From contig NZ_JAJTSZ010000002.1 in assembly GCF_021440195.1 (NCBI RefSeq), positions 806,001 to 870,000 of the forward strand: 64,000 nt of DNA, given 5' to 3'. The translations under genes were made by a program, and so were the position numbers. Under the pieces are notes generated by a model. The model saw nothing but the letters and a program-made list of their open reading frames with translations, was not told the DNA's origin and did not search any database. Each line of letters begins with the position of its first letter. Within the stretch, counting starts at the first letter, position 1. This stretch comes from Dyadobacter sp. CY356 (GTDB lineage: Bacteria; Bacteroidota; Bacteroidia; Cytophagales; Spirosomataceae). This document shows positions 9,090 through 18,414 of the stretch, piece by piece.

Positions 9090-9160
9090 AAACCGATTGC
9101 GTATGTCAGTCAGCGTTACTAAAAGTTTAATTCAGCATTTAATACATATCAAACCACCAG

Positions 9161-9523
9161 ATGGCTAATATTAAAACACTTCTTGATGAATGGGCAGTGA
9201 GAGATCTCGAAGATGGATCTTCCCTGACCATAACTGTGGTTAACTGTACAGAACTAGGTAATCATTCACTTCCGGGAATTCAGATACTTTTCATGGGAAA
9301 TACGATCAATTTCGAACCAGATATAGTAGAGCGCTGGGCTTATCAGGCTTCCAAAACGGAAGATGTCGCTTTTTTACTTAGTGACTACTCCTGGATGGTG
9401 CACGAAGATCAGTTCATTAAAAATTATCTGATTCCGGGCTCGCCTTTGAAAGCACGAGTTGAAGTTAAAACACGCAGCTCGAAGGTGATCAGTAAAGAGT
9501 ATGAATTACCCTTTGAAGTGTAA
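9161..9523 (+). CDS. Hypothetical soluble protein
   Basis: A 120-residue acidic protein without signal peptide or membrane segment, mostly alternating strands. No family recognised. It is followed eight bases downstream by a long hairpin, so its transcript probably ends there. Confidence 0.6.
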   Translation: MANIKTLLDEWAVRDLEDGSSLTITVVNCTELGNHSLPGIQILFMGNTINFEPDIVERWAYQASKTEDVAFLLSDYSWMVHEDQFIKNYLIPGSPLKARVEVKTRSSKVISKEYELPFEV

Positions 9524-9530
9524 AAAGAAG

Positions 9531-9577
9531 AATCAGAACTTTCGAATTTTTCATTCCCAGAAACGAAAGTTCTGATT
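9531..9577 (+). terminator. Hairpin after the 9161 gene
   Basis: Perfect 14-base stem (9531-9544 with 9564-9577) and a 19-base loop, beginning eight bases after the stop codon. The T-rich stretch that follows is interrupted (ACCATTATTTTC), so termination is probable but not certain. Confidence 0.55.
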
Positions 9578-9616
9578 ACCATTATTTTCAATTTTTAAAA
9601 ACTTATCGCTTGTTTT

Positions 9617-9877
9617 ATGACCTTTGTTAAAATTATTACTATAATCAACTGGATACTTATCACCGTTTACGGCGGATTCGTAGCCTGGGCTTTTATGCAG
9701 GAAAGCAAACCCAGCCACGAAATGCCAGGCGTAGAATCGGCGATCAAAGGTGTGATGTTCCTTATGCTTCTTGTCTTGGTAGGTCTGAACGTTGTATCAC
9801 AGCAATGGATGAAAATTCTATCTACGTGCATTGCGACAATACTTCTTTTAATTATCTATCAGTTTGCCACGAATTAA
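9617..9877 (+). CDS. Small membrane protein
   Basis: An 86-residue protein with three hydrophobic segments (about residues 5-26, 47-62 and 66-84). No family recognised. It is the first of three closely spaced genes: 12 bases separate it from the next, which in turn overlaps the third. Confidence 0.55.
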   Translation: MTFVKIITIINWILITVYGGFVAWAFMQESKPSHEMPGVESAIKGVMFLMLLVLVGLNVVSQQWMKILSTCIATILLLIIYQFATN

Positions 9878-9889
9878 ATTTACAACACC

Positions 9890-10099
9890 ATGAAATCTTT
9901 TGGTATTGCGCTGATTGCGGGTATTGCCGGATATGTCATTGCTGCCTCATTAAGCTACTTTTTGATAGGAAAATTTTCATCAAACGGCCACGACAGAAGT
10001 GTTGAAGCCAGCATGACAAGCATATTTGTTTTTGGCCCGATTGGGTTTATCCTCTCATTCATATCCGGATATATCTGGGCAAAAAATACTTTTCCATGA
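9890..10099 (+). CDS. Small membrane protein
   Basis: A 69-residue protein with two glycine-rich hydrophobic segments (about residues 3-25 and 44-65) joined by a polar loop. It overlaps the next gene by four bases (ATGA), which indicates coupled translation. No family recognised. Confidence 0.55.
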   Translation: MKSFGIALIAGIAGYVIAASLSYFLIGKFSSNGHDRSVEASMTSIFVFGPIGFILSFISGYIWAKNTFP

Positions 10100-10401
10100 A
10101 TAACACAGACTCCTCTCTTCGCTATTCAGAAGACGGACGTAGCGGAACCATTTATTTTAAAAATGAAGAAACCAGTTTTGAAATGTGGTATGAACTGGCG
10201 ATGCCACCTGCCATAATCATTATGGGGATTCCGGAACCGAAATACTGGGAAAGACACACAAAAATTCCGCTTTCAAGAAGGGAAGAAATCCTCGGTTTTA
10301 TTGGAGAACAGGTTATTAAAGATAAACTATCCGGAGAAGGTTATTTTTTGATCGATGATAATATTTTATCAATTTGTAGTGGAAAAAAGCCAGCCGATTG
10401 A
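10096..10401 (+). CDS. Hypothetical soluble protein
   Basis: A 101-residue soluble protein, translationally coupled to the preceding small membrane protein. Contains PLSRREEILGFIGEQVIKDKLS, a helical segment often seen in small uncharacterised Bacteroidota proteins. No family assigned. The three-gene set could be a small accessory module, but nothing in the sequence shows its role. Confidence 0.5.
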   Translation: MNNTDSSLRYSEDGRSGTIYFKNEETSFEMWYELAMPPAIIIMGIPEPKYWERHTKIPLSRREEILGFIGEQVIKDKLSGEGYFLIDDNILSICSGKKPAD

Positions 10402-10431
10402 TAAATATCATCAGATATTTGACCGGGTTAG

Positions 10432-11064
10432 CTAGAATCTATACATCAGCTGAACATGAAAAAGCAACTGATATGTTCTCGAATTAAATCCGACAGGAGG
10501 AATTACATAGCTAAAAGTTGGTTGGGCAATGACAGTAAAATGTTTGGAAAAATTGTATATTACTCCTGCCCCAACTGTTGGAGATATTTTGAAAGTCTTA
10601 TCGCCGGATTTGAATACAACTGGCCCAATGTCATCAATGTACATATGCGTAGTAGTCTCAAGGTTCCATAATGACCCTACTGAAAAATAGGGTGACAATT
10701 TTCTTGTTGATGATTGAAAATTAATCATTAAAGGGATAGAAAAATTGTGTGACCTTGCTTCTGTATTTCCGGAAATTAACCTTGATTTATTATACCACAG
10801 GCCGGTTGTGGCAGACCATTTTGGAGAAAAAGAATATTGTCCATTCAAACCAAACCAACTACCTCGCCAGGATCCTTCTGACTTATCAATATATGTATAA
10901 GTTCCGCCATTATTATCGGGAAGTATAATAGTATTTCTGGATTTGAAATGCCTGTACATAGGAGCCACCGTGGTAGAAAGTGCAAATTTACCTTGTCCTA
11001 AAACCATTGAAAATGAGCATAACTGAACAACCAGAACCATCACAATGTGGGAAAGTGCTTTCAT
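10432..11064 (-). CDS. Outer-membrane beta-barrel protein
   Basis: A 210-residue protein. I start it at the ATG at 11064, which places a signal peptide first (MKALSHIVMVLVVQL, cleavage near VLGQG). The mature part alternates polar and hydrophobic residues in strands and ends in a terminal aromatic (FHVQLMYRF), the usual last strand of an outer-membrane barrel of about eight strands. Similar small porin-like or attachment proteins are frequent in Bacteroidota. It converges with the preceding small-gene cluster. Substrate unknown. Confidence 0.7.
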   Translation of the reverse strand: MKALSHIVMVLVVQLCSFSMVLGQGKFALSTTVAPMYRHFKSRNTIILPDNNGGTYTYIDKSEGSWRGSWFGLNGQYSFSPKWSATTGLWYNKSRLISGNTEARSHNFSIPLMINFQSSTRKLSPYFSVGSLWNLETTTHMYIDDIGPVVFKSGDKTFKISPTVGAGVIYNFSKHFTVIAQPTFSYVIPPVGFNSRTYQLLFHVQLMYRF

Positions 11065-11306
11065 AATTAATTGGTTGTGTAGCATTTTGAATTATCGCAG
11101 AGGCAGGATTTCAAAACGACTTTAAACAATAAGATTTGTTAGCCCCAAACTTACTTGTAAGAATATATTAAAATATGATTAAAAAATATAATTATTTAGA
11201 TTTCGTCTATGCGTTAAAGGCAAACCAAAGTCCTCCAAAATAAGGTTAAAAGATTCCTGGAATGATCTTTTTTAATAATCCGGAAACAATTAATCATTGA
11301 ATTACT

Positions 11307-11846
11307 ATGGATAGCATCAATCAACAACAGGAAGAGAAAAACCACGAAGATCTTTTCGGACAGGCAGCAGGTGAAAAAATTAAAGAACTGGCAAAAGATG
11401 CAGGAACATGCTTTTTCTGCACTCGTATTACTTCTCAGCAGCCATTAAAAGTTAGACCAATGTCGGTGCAGAAAGTGGATGAGGAAGGTAATTTCTGGTT
11501 TTTAAGTGCCGACGACAGTCACAAAAATGCAGATATTGCGTCCGATCCGAATGTTCACCTATTGTTTCAAGGGTCCTCATACTCGGATTTCCTGAGCATT
11601 TATGGTGCTGCCACCATCACCAAGGATAAGGAAATCATCAAAGAACTTTGGGAGCCAATTTTGAAGACCTGGTTTACAGAAGGCGTCGACGATCCAAGAA
11701 TTACAGCAATCAAGGTGGAAGCCAGAGAAGGTTATTACTGGGATAATAAACATGGAAATACAGTTGCCTTTGCCAAAACCGTTGTTGGCGCAATCCTTGG
11801 AAAAACCATGGATGATTCCATCGAGGGGAAATTAGTCAATCCATAA
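11307..11846 (+). CDS. Pyridoxamine 5'-phosphate oxidase-like (general stress) protein
   Basis: A 179-residue protein of the split-barrel flavin-binding fold. Visible are the first-strand region GTCFFCTRITSQQPLKVRPMSV, typical of the PPOX/general-stress-protein-26 group, the helix NADIASDPNVHLLF, and the tryptophan near the end (GYYWDN). Members bind FMN or F420 and several are induced by stress; a reaction cannot be assigned. The gene stands alone and ends just before a tight hairpin. Confidence 0.8.
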   Translation: MDSINQQQEEKNHEDLFGQAAGEKIKELAKDAGTCFFCTRITSQQPLKVRPMSVQKVDEEGNFWFLSADDSHKNADIASDPNVHLLFQGSSYSDFLSIYGAATITKDKEIIKELWEPILKTWFTEGVDDPRITAIKVEAREGYYWDNKHGNTVAFAKTVVGAILGKTMDDSIEGKLVNP

Positions 11847-11866
11847 CTAAGAGCAAAACAAAAGTT

Positions 11867-11895
11867 GTACGTAGTGTTCTTGGAACACTACGTAC
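11867..11895 (+). terminator. Tight hairpin after the PPOX-like gene
   Basis: Perfect 13-base stem (11867-11879 with 11883-11895) with a three-base TTG loop, 20 bases after the stop codon. No T-run follows, so it may stabilise the 3' end or act as a factor-dependent stop. Confidence 0.5.
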
Positions 11896-11972
11896 TTCCA
11901 ACCAGTTGCGGTGGTTAAAAACATTACTTAGTTTAACTTATAAAAAAATTTGTGAAAAATGCATACCTAAGA

Positions 11973-12003
11973 CTTGGATGTATACAATACTTTGGTATAT
12001 TTG
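11973..12003 (+). promoter_or_regulatory. padR promoter with dyad
   Basis: A perfect -7 element TATATTTG (11996-12003) with CTTG 19 bases upstream (11973-11976), one base from TTTG. The start codon at 12008 lies four bases after the -7 element, so the mRNA is probably leaderless or nearly so. A dyad TATAC (11981-11985) / GTATA (11995-11999) covers the promoter and is a plausible PadR autoregulatory operator. Confidence 0.55.
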
Positions 12004-12007
12004 AGTT

Positions 12008-12358
12008 ATGAATAAAAACGCCCAACAGCTTTTAAAAGGAAGTATCAATGCGGTAATATTAAAACTCCTTTCAGAAACGGAACGGATGTATGGATATGAA
12101 ATATGTCAGAGGGTAAAAGAAATTACCAGCGGAGAATTACGTATAACAGAAGGAGCTCTATATCCCGCATTACATAAACTGGAAGGAGAAGGAATATTGA
12201 CGACACAGACAGAAGTTGTAGATGGCCGTGCCCGGAAATACTATTCAATAGCCAGTAATCAGCAAGGAAATGCTGTTGACAGACTGGCAATGATACAAAA
12301 TTTTCTTAACCAGCTACAATTGATACTTGAAACCAAAGATTTGATTTCAATACCGTAA
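12008..12358 (+). CDS. PadR-family transcriptional regulator
   Basis: A 116-residue winged-helix regulator. The PadR signature is clear: LKLLSETERMYGYEICQRV in the first helices, then ITEGALYPALHKLEGEGIL for the recognition helix and wing. The C-terminal part is a short dimerisation helix. Regulators of this class are usually repressors that respond to small ligands. It lies 11 bases ahead of a membrane protein gene with which it forms the usual PadR-partner operon. Confidence 0.9.
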   Translation: MNKNAQQLLKGSINAVILKLLSETERMYGYEICQRVKEITSGELRITEGALYPALHKLEGEGILTTQTEVVDGRARKYYSIASNQQGNAVDRLAMIQNFLNQLQLILETKDLISIP

Positions 12359-12369
12359 ATTACTATTTC

Positions 12370-13062
12370 ATGAAAATCACGCAAGCTCAATATTTCGAGA
12401 TAGAGGAATTCTTTACAAAAAATTGCAAGTTGGTTGAAACGGATTTCATTAAAGAAATGACCGACCATTTTATTGATGCCATTGAATCAAAACTTACGGA
12501 ATCCTTTCCATTTGATAAAGCTATGGATTTGACCATTAAGGATTTTGGTGGTTTGGGTGCTATCCAAAAAATGGAGTGGCAATTCAGAATGGGATTTATG
12601 AAAAAACAAATCCGTGTTTTATGGGCATTGGAAAAAAGTCAGTTTGCCGGAATAAAACTATTAAGAACTGCAATTGTTTCGGCCGCGATCACAGCTTTAT
12701 GTCTTTATCTGGGATTCTTTACTAAGAATGTGGCTGATAGTTACGACTTTTTAAGCGGATTGATATCCGGCGCATCTATTGTGCCTGTTTTAACTCTTCC
12801 AATTTTTCTCCTTCAGAGGTATGTAAAATGGCTTCGTGTTTTTGGTGTGATAAAATCTCAAATGGTTGTGAGAGTGTATGTAACATATGCTTTGTTTGTA
12901 ATTTCGGCATTATCATCCTACGCACTTACAGAATCAGGATTTACGGTTTTGGCGAGTGCACTGCTGAATGCTGTCATTTGGTCTATACTGTCAATATCGT
13001 TTATTTCACTTATCGAATATTCTCAAAAATATGAAGGGAATTATTGGTATAGCACGAAGTAG
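12370..13062 (+). CDS. PadR-associated membrane protein
   Basis: A 230-residue protein with a soluble helical N-terminal domain (about 1-85) and about four hydrophobic helices (from about residue 95). The N-terminal part, with LTESFPFDKAMDLTIKDFGG, resembles the HAAS or permease-prefix helical domains usually encoded next to PadR regulators. It begins 11 bases after padR. The likely role is in a membrane stress or signalling response controlled by the PadR protein; its activity is unknown. Confidence 0.65.
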   Translation: MKITQAQYFEIEEFFTKNCKLVETDFIKEMTDHFIDAIESKLTESFPFDKAMDLTIKDFGGLGAIQKMEWQFRMGFMKKQIRVLWALEKSQFAGIKLLRTAIVSAAITALCLYLGFFTKNVADSYDFLSGLISGASIVPVLTLPIFLLQRYVKWLRVFGVIKSQMVVRVYVTYALFVISALSSYALTESGFTVLASALLNAVIWSILSISFISLIEYSQKYEGNYWYSTK

Positions 13063-13156
13063 TAGGCTGTTTTGGTTGAATAGGGATGGAACGATAGCAG
13101 CCCAGACAGACAGTATATCCGGAATAATTAGATTAGTTACTATATCAACCACCCCA

Positions 13157-13690
13157 CTACCCCTTAGAATTTTCCTTCAGACTATTACTCCACTCAGCAG
13201 TTTTACTTGTAATTTTTTCTATTCTGTTTTCGAGAGATCTCACTGTTGCCGGATGCCATTTTCCTCCTTCACTGGTTGTTATCCCGAGCTCGGTAAGTTT
13301 GTTGGCAATTTCCAGAAGTGTGAGCGGGCCGCTTTGTCTTATTTCCTTTAAAACAGGCGCTAATTTCATGGCAAAATTATCGGCCGGAATACTTCTTTTT
13401 GATTTTCTAGAACGAAAATAAACAACACTCTTTTCCTGGTTCAATTCGGTCACCGGTTCAGGCTCCTCTTCATGCTCCCTATCTTCAAGTCCTGCCTTGT
13501 ACATTTCACTTAACGCCTTGAAGAACATATATTGTACATAGTCCTCTTCAGACATTTTTGTCTCAAACTTTATTTCTGTTATTTCTTTAATACCTTCTTT
13601 CCTGGAATGCTGATCGGTAAGTTTTTTTAAAATATCACCGCAAAGTGAGAGAAAAACCGAATCCATTTTATCATTGTCTTTCATATTCAC
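13157..13690 (-). CDS. Protein with recombinase-like C-terminal HTH
   Basis: A 177-residue hydrophilic protein. The first 110 residues are charged and of no known family. Residues about 115-160 contain GPLTLLEIANKLTELGITT followed by SEGGKWHPATVRSLENRI. This matches the pattern found after the catalytic part of large serine recombinases, where a start-of-helix threonine-rich motif leads to G-K-W-x-x-x-x-V. No resolvase catalytic domain is present, so this is either a derived DNA-binding protein or a relic. The start may instead be the internal Met at residue 3 or 9. It converges with the PadR pair. Confidence 0.55.
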   Translation of the reverse strand: MNMKDNDKMDSVFLSLCGDILKKLTDQHSRKEGIKEITEIKFETKMSEEDYVQYMFFKALSEMYKAGLEDREHEEEPEPVTELNQEKSVVYFRSRKSKRSIPADNFAMKLAPVLKEIRQSGPLTLLEIANKLTELGITTSEGGKWHPATVRSLENRIEKITSKTAEWSNSLKENSKG

Positions 13691-14042
13691 GGAGGAAATG
13701 TTGTCAATTCTTTTAATAAAAAGTGGTAATTAATTCATATTGATGTGTAAATGGACAAAGAAATATCTACAACCAGGGTATAGAATAGATAGAAACCCGT
13801 ATATCATAGACAGATTGTCAATAATTTCCGGTCGGAATTTATTGACCGGCTTGAATTTTAAGCGAAAAATTTCTAACTGTGCGACTGAATCAAGCCAGGC
13901 TTTGGGGATAAAATGTTAATTGAAAGATCAATGCAGGAACTAACCTTGGTCTTTTAACCTTTTTTATAAATCAGATCAATTTTTACATTATAGATGGGCT
14001 TCGGTAATTTTTTAAATACCTTTGCCGCATTAAAAATATATC
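13691..14042. other. Intergenic region before purL
   Basis: Divergent intergenic region of 352 bases. It contains a six-base inverted repeat (CCGGTC at 13828-13833 and GACCGG at 13844-13849). A perfect -7 element TACCTTTG at 14017-14024, 18 bases before the purL ATG, is the probable purL promoter. I found no clear -33 element and no riboswitch-like architecture. Confidence 0.45.
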
Positions 14043-17000
14043 ATGATTTACTTCTTTTCCAACGACCGCAATACCGTCTTTGCTCTGCAAATTGAACAAT
14101 CCCTCTCTCAGGCAAATATTTCTAAATTATCCTGGCTTTTTGGTAACGCCCAGCTCAGTGAAGAAACTGTTCTGAGTGGATCTTATGTGGGCCCTCGTGC
14201 TGCAATGATTACACCATGGAGTACCAACGCTGTGGAAATTACCCAGAACATGGATATCCATGGGATTATCAGAATTGAGGAGTTTTTAAAAGTTGAGGCA
14301 GACTTTACCGGTTTTGATCCAATGCTGTCGCAAAAATACAGTGAGCTGAACCAGGAAATTTACACCATCAGTATCAAGCCTGAATCCATTCTGGAAATTG
14401 ATGATATTGCTGAATATAACCGTCAGGAAGGTTTATCGCTAAGTTCTGAGGAGATTGATTATTTGAATAATCTTTCTGAAAAACTGGATCGTAAACTTAC
14501 TGACTCAGAAGTTTTTGGTTTTTCTCAGGTAAATTCTGAACACTGCCGTCATAAAATCTTCAACGGTACATTTGTTATTGATGGCGAAGAACAGCCTTCT
14601 TCTTTATTCAAACTGATACGCAAAACTTCGGAAACCAATCCTAATGGAATTGTTTCTGCCTATAAAGATAACGTCGCGTTTGTAAAAGGTCCGCGCGTGG
14701 AGCAATTTGCTCCGAAACGCCCTGATGTTCCTGAATATTACGAGACAAAAGATTTCGATTCTGTCATTTCCCTGAAAGCTGAAACGCATAATTTCCCGAC
14801 TACGGTTGAGCCTTTCAACGGTGCCGCAACCGGATCGGGAGGAGAAATAAGAGACAGACTTGCCGGTGGACAAGGTTCTTTGCCGTTGGCAGGAACTGCG
14901 GTTTATATGACTTCATTTTCACGTTTGGAAGAAAATCGTCCATGGGAACAGCCCATGGCAGAACGGCCATGGTTATACCAGACGCCGATGGATATTCTGA
15001 TCAAAGCTTCGAATGGTGCTTCTGATTTTGGAAATAAGTTCGGACAGCCTTTGATCGTTGGATCCTTGCTGACTTTTGAGCATGAAGAAGATGCCCGTAA
15101 GCTTGGTTATGATAAAGTGATCATGCAGGCAGGCGGAATCGGGTATGGAAAGACAGATCAGGCTAAAAAAGAAAAACCTTCTGTTGATGACAAAATTGTA
15201 GTACTGGGCGGTGAAAACTACCGTATCGGTATGGGTGGTGCAGCAGTTTCTTCTGCTGACACCGGCGCAATGAGCTCGGGAATTGAGCTGAATGCGGTAC
15301 AACGCTCGAATCCTGAAATGCAGAAAAGAGTTGCCAATGCCGTTCGCGGTATGGTAGAAAGTGATAACAACACGATTGTTTCCATTCATGACCACGGCGC
15401 AGGCGGACACTTAAACTGTCTTTCTGAACTCGTGGAAGAAACGGGTGGAAAAATTGATCTTGACAAATTGCCTGTGGGTGACCCTACCCTTTCGGCAAAA
15501 GAAATAATCGGTAATGAATCCCAGGAACGTATGGGACTTGTGATCGGACAGAAAAATATTGATACGCTTCAACGAATAGCAGACCGCGAAAGAGCGCCGA
15601 TGTATACCGTCGGACAAGTGACTTCTGACCACCGCTTTACTTTCGAATCGGCTTCCACAGGCATAAAACCGATGGATCTTGAAATGGATGATATGTTTGG
15701 AAGCTCGCCAAAGGTTGTTATGCATGACAAAACCGTTGACAGAAAATATCAGCCTGTAACCTATGACCAGAAAGAGCTTCACAATTACCTGACGCAGCTT
15801 CTTCAACTGGAAGCTGTGGCAAGTAAAGACTGGCTCACCAATAAAGTTGACCGTTGCGTTGGCGGCCGCGTTGCGAAACAGCAATGTGCCGGTCCGCTTC
15901 AATTGCCTTTGAATAATGTGGGCGTTATGGCGCTGGATTATAAAGGAAAAGAAGGAATAGCCACTTCAATCGGCCACGCTCCTCTTTCTGCGCTGATTGA
16001 TCCCGCTGCCGGTAGTCGCAATGCAATAGCTGAATCCCTTTCGAATATTATCTGGGCGCCTTTACAGGACGGACTGGAAAGTGTTTCGCTTTCTGCCAAC
16101 TGGATGTGGGCCTGTAAAAATGAAGGTGAGGATGCACGTTTATATGCAGCGGTAAAAGCCTGTTCCGAATTTGCGATCAGTCTGGGAATCAACATTCCTA
16201 CGGGAAAAGATTCCTTGTCAATGAAACAAAAATATAAGGATACAGAAGTGATCGCTCCCGGAACTGTGATCATATCAGCTGCCGGGCATTGTGATGATAT
16301 CACTTCGGTAGTAGAACCGGTTCTTCAAAAAGACGGAGGTGCGGTTTACTATATCAATCTATCCGAAGATCTTTATAAACTGGGCGGTTCTTCTTTTGCT
16401 CAGATTTTGGGTAAAATCGGAACAGAAACGCCGGATATCAAAAATGCGGAATCTTTTAAAAATACTTTTAATACGATTCAAAAGCTGATCAAAGCAGGAA
16501 AAATTCAGGCGGGACATGATATTGGCAGCGGCGGTTTAATTACTACCCTTCTGGAAATGTGTTTTGCCGATCGTGATCTTGGAGCAGATATTGATCTTTC
16601 ATCTTTGTCAGATCAGGATATGATCACCAAACTTTTCGCCGAAAATATTGGAATCGTTTTCCAGGCTGATTCAGAAGCCGAATTTGTTCTTGAAGCGGCT
16701 GGTGTAGATTTCCATAAAATAGGTACTGTTACATCTACGGCAACTTTGACAATTAAAGATCAGTCAGTAACGCAAGAATTTGCTATCGACGAACTTCGCG
16801 ATGTCTGGTTTAAAACTTCTTATTTGTTAGATAAAAAACAAAGCGGACCCGTTAAAGCCAAAGAACGTTTCGATAATTATAAAAACCACGTATTGCAATA
16901 CAATTTTCCATTACAATTTGATGGTAAAAAACCAGTAATTGATCCATCAAAACCAAGACCAAAAGCGGCTGTCATCCGTGAAAAAGGCAGCAACTCGGAA

Positions 17001-17702
17001 AGAGAATTGGCCAACGCAATGTATCTGGCAGGTTTTGATGTGAAAGATGTGCATATGACGGATTTGATCTCAGGCCGCGAGACACTGGAAGATATCCAGT
17101 TTATCGGTGCTGTCGGAGGATTTTCAAATTCTGATGTTTTAGGTTCTGCCAAAGGCTGGGCTGGTGCATTTCTTTACAATGAAAAGGCAAAAATCGCTTT
17201 GGAAAACTTCTTCAAACGCGAGGACACACTCTCAGTTGGTATTTGTAACGGCTGCCAGTTGTTTATAGAATTGGGCCTTATCAATGAAGATCACGAAGAA
17301 AAACCTAAAATGCTTCATAATGAAAGTAAAAAACACGAAAGCGGATTTACTTCTTTAACAATACAGGAAAACAATTCTGTTATGCTTTCCACATTGGCCG
17401 GCAGTACGCTTGGTGTATGGATCTCTCATGGCGAAGGCAAGTTTGAACTTCCTTATACAGAGGATCAATACAGCATCGTGGCAAAATATGGTTACGAATC
17501 ATATCCGGCCAATCCAAACGGTTCAGATTTCAATACCGCAATGCTTTGTGATAAATCAGGAAGACATTTGGTGATGATGCCACACATCGAAAGATCGTTG
17601 TTCCAGTGGCACTGGGCCAATTATCCGAAAGGAAGAAAAGATGAAGTTTCTCCGTGGATGGAAGCATTTGTGAATGCCAGATTGTGGTTGGAAAAGAAAT
17701 AA
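14043..17702 (+). CDS. purL: Phosphoribosylformylglycinamidine synthase
   Basis: Converts formylglycinamide ribonucleotide, glutamine and ATP to formylglycinamidine ribonucleotide in de novo purine synthesis. At 1219 residues it is the large single-chain form. Order: N-terminal PurS-like domain, FGAM synthase core with FGFSQVNSEHCRHKIFNG (about residues 158-175) and LKAETHNFPTTVEPFNGAATG, a second half-core, and a C-terminal glutamine amidotransferase. The amidotransferase nucleophile is Cys in GICNGCQ (about residue 1068) and its His-Glu lies in the PHIERS region near the end. The gene stands alone and ends at a strong terminator. Confidence 0.97.
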   Translation: MIYFFSNDRNTVFALQIEQSLSQANISKLSWLFGNAQLSEETVLSGSYVGPRAAMITPWSTNAVEITQNMDIHGIIRIEEFLKVEADFTGFDPMLSQKYSELNQEIYTISIKPESILEIDDIAEYNRQEGLSLSSEEIDYLNNLSEKLDRKLTDSEVFGFSQVNSEHCRHKIFNGTFVIDGEEQPSSLFKLIRKTSETNPNGIVSAYKDNVAFVKGPRVEQFAPKRPDVPEYYETKDFDSVISLKAETHNFPTTVEPFNGAATGSGGEIRDRLAGGQGSLPLAGTAVYMTSFSRLEENRPWEQPMAERPWLYQTPMDILIKASNGASDFGNKFGQPLIVGSLLTFEHEEDARKLGYDKVIMQAGGIGYGKTDQAKKEKPSVDDKIVVLGGENYRIGMGGAAVSSADTGAMSSGIELNAVQRSNPEMQKRVANAVRGMVESDNNTIVSIHDHGAGGHLNCLSELVEETGGKIDLDKLPVGDPTLSAKEIIGNESQERMGLVIGQKNIDTLQRIADRERAPMYTVGQVTSDHRFTFESASTGIKPMDLEMDDMFGSSPKVVMHDKTVDRKYQPVTYDQKELHNYLTQLLQLEAVASKDWLTNKVDRCVGGRVAKQQCAGPLQLPLNNVGVMALDYKGKEGIATSIGHAPLSALIDPAAGSRNAIAESLSNIIWAPLQDGLESVSLSANWMWACKNEGEDARLYAAVKACSEFAISLGINIPTGKDSLSMKQKYKDTEVIAPGTVIISAAGHCDDITSVVEPVLQKDGGAVYYINLSEDLYKLGGSSFAQILGKIGTETPDIKNAESFKNTFNTIQKLIKAGKIQAGHDIGSGGLITTLLEMCFADRDLGADIDLSSLSDQDMITKLFAENIGIVFQADSEAEFVLEAAGVDFHKIGTVTSTATLTIKDQSVTQEFAIDELRDVWFKTSYLLDKKQSGPVKAKERFDNYKNHVLQYNFPLQFDGKKPVIDPSKPRPKAAVIREKGSNSERELANAMYLAGFDVKDVHMTDLISGRETLEDIQFIGAVGGFSNSDVLGSAKGWAGAFLYNEKAKIALENFFKREDTLSVGICNGCQLFIELGLINEDHEEKPKMLHNESKKHESGFTSLTIQENNSVMLSTLAGSTLGVWISHGEGKFELPYTEDQYSIVAKYGYESYPANPNGSDFNTAMLCDKSGRHLVMMPHIERSLFQWHWANYPKGRKDEVSPWMEAFVNARLWLEKK

Positions 17703-17722
17703 GTTAATAGAATTAATATCAA

Positions 17723-17767
17723 AACACCCTCAATAGATTTAATCATTTATTGAGGGTGTTTTGTTTT
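17723..17767 (+). terminator. Terminator of purL
   Basis: Perfect 13-base stem (AACACCCTCAATA at 17723-17735 pairs with 17748-17760) and 12-base loop followed by TTGTTTT, beginning 21 bases after the purL stop codon. A textbook intrinsic terminator. Confidence 0.9.
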
Positions 17768-18012
17768 ATGTTGAATTGCAAAGAACCCATGCGCCATAAG
17801 CAGGAATTTGTAAGTTGGGATTTAATACGCTATTTTACCTTCACAAGATTTAGTACTTTGGGAGTTCGTTAACTTATCACCTTCCTGAATTATACCTGCC
17901 TAAACTATAAAAAAATACTGCGGGAAGTAAAGATGGTGTTAGTAGCGACTTCTGCATCTAACATGCACCAGAACTGCTCGTTTAGATTTGACTAATTTAA
18001 AATTATGAGAAT

Positions 18013-18414
18013 ATGCTTAACAAAATCATTAAATCAAGTATCCTCTTTGCGCTTATGTTCACACTGGATTCGGTAAAAACCTTTGCACAACAAGACGAAA
18101 GAAAGTTTCGCATTGCCAAGCTCGAAGTTTATCCAACAGACGTGGAAGCCTACAAGGACGCGCTTGCACAACACGCAAAAACGGCTGTTAAAGTCGAAAA
18201 AGGAGTTCTTGCTTTGCAAGCCGTTCAGGATAAAACGCATCCTGAACTTTTCACAGTTTTTGAAGTATATGCTAGTGAGGAAGCATACCAATTTCACTTA
18301 AAAACACCGCACTTTATCAAATATAAAAATGGTACGCTAAAAATGGTCAAATCGCTGGAACTGATCGAGGTAGCACCTGTTGCGCTGGAAATTAAAGAGG
18401 TTTTGGTTAGGTAA
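18013..18414 (+). CDS. Exported ABM-domain protein
   Basis: A 133-residue protein with a signal peptide (cleavage near KTFAQQ at about residue 25) and one antibiotic biosynthesis monooxygenase (ABM, YgiN-like) domain of about 95 residues. Visible are the KLEVYPTDVEAYKDALAQHA start and the HPELFTVFEVYASEEAYQFHLKTPHF core. Single-domain ABM proteins form dimeric ferredoxin-like barrels and may act as cofactor-free monooxygenases, but many have no known substrate. An exported version is less common than the cytoplasmic one. Confidence 0.8.
   Translation: MLNKIIKSSILFALMFTLDSVKTFAQQDERKFRIAKLEVYPTDVEAYKDALAQHAKTAVKVEKGVLALQAVQDKTHPELFTVFEVYASEEAYQFHLKTPHFIKYKNGTLKMVKSLELIEVAPVALEIKEVLVR

Noticed and set aside
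11867..11895. TACGTA-containing dyad as a further member of the urea regulon
   Set aside because: Neither half continues to TACGTAnGTA, and the dyad is a tight 3' hairpin after a stress-type gene. I treat it as a terminator-like structure.
14604..16303. Several minus-strand frames inside purL
   Set aside because: All lie within the clear purL reading frame and show no domain.
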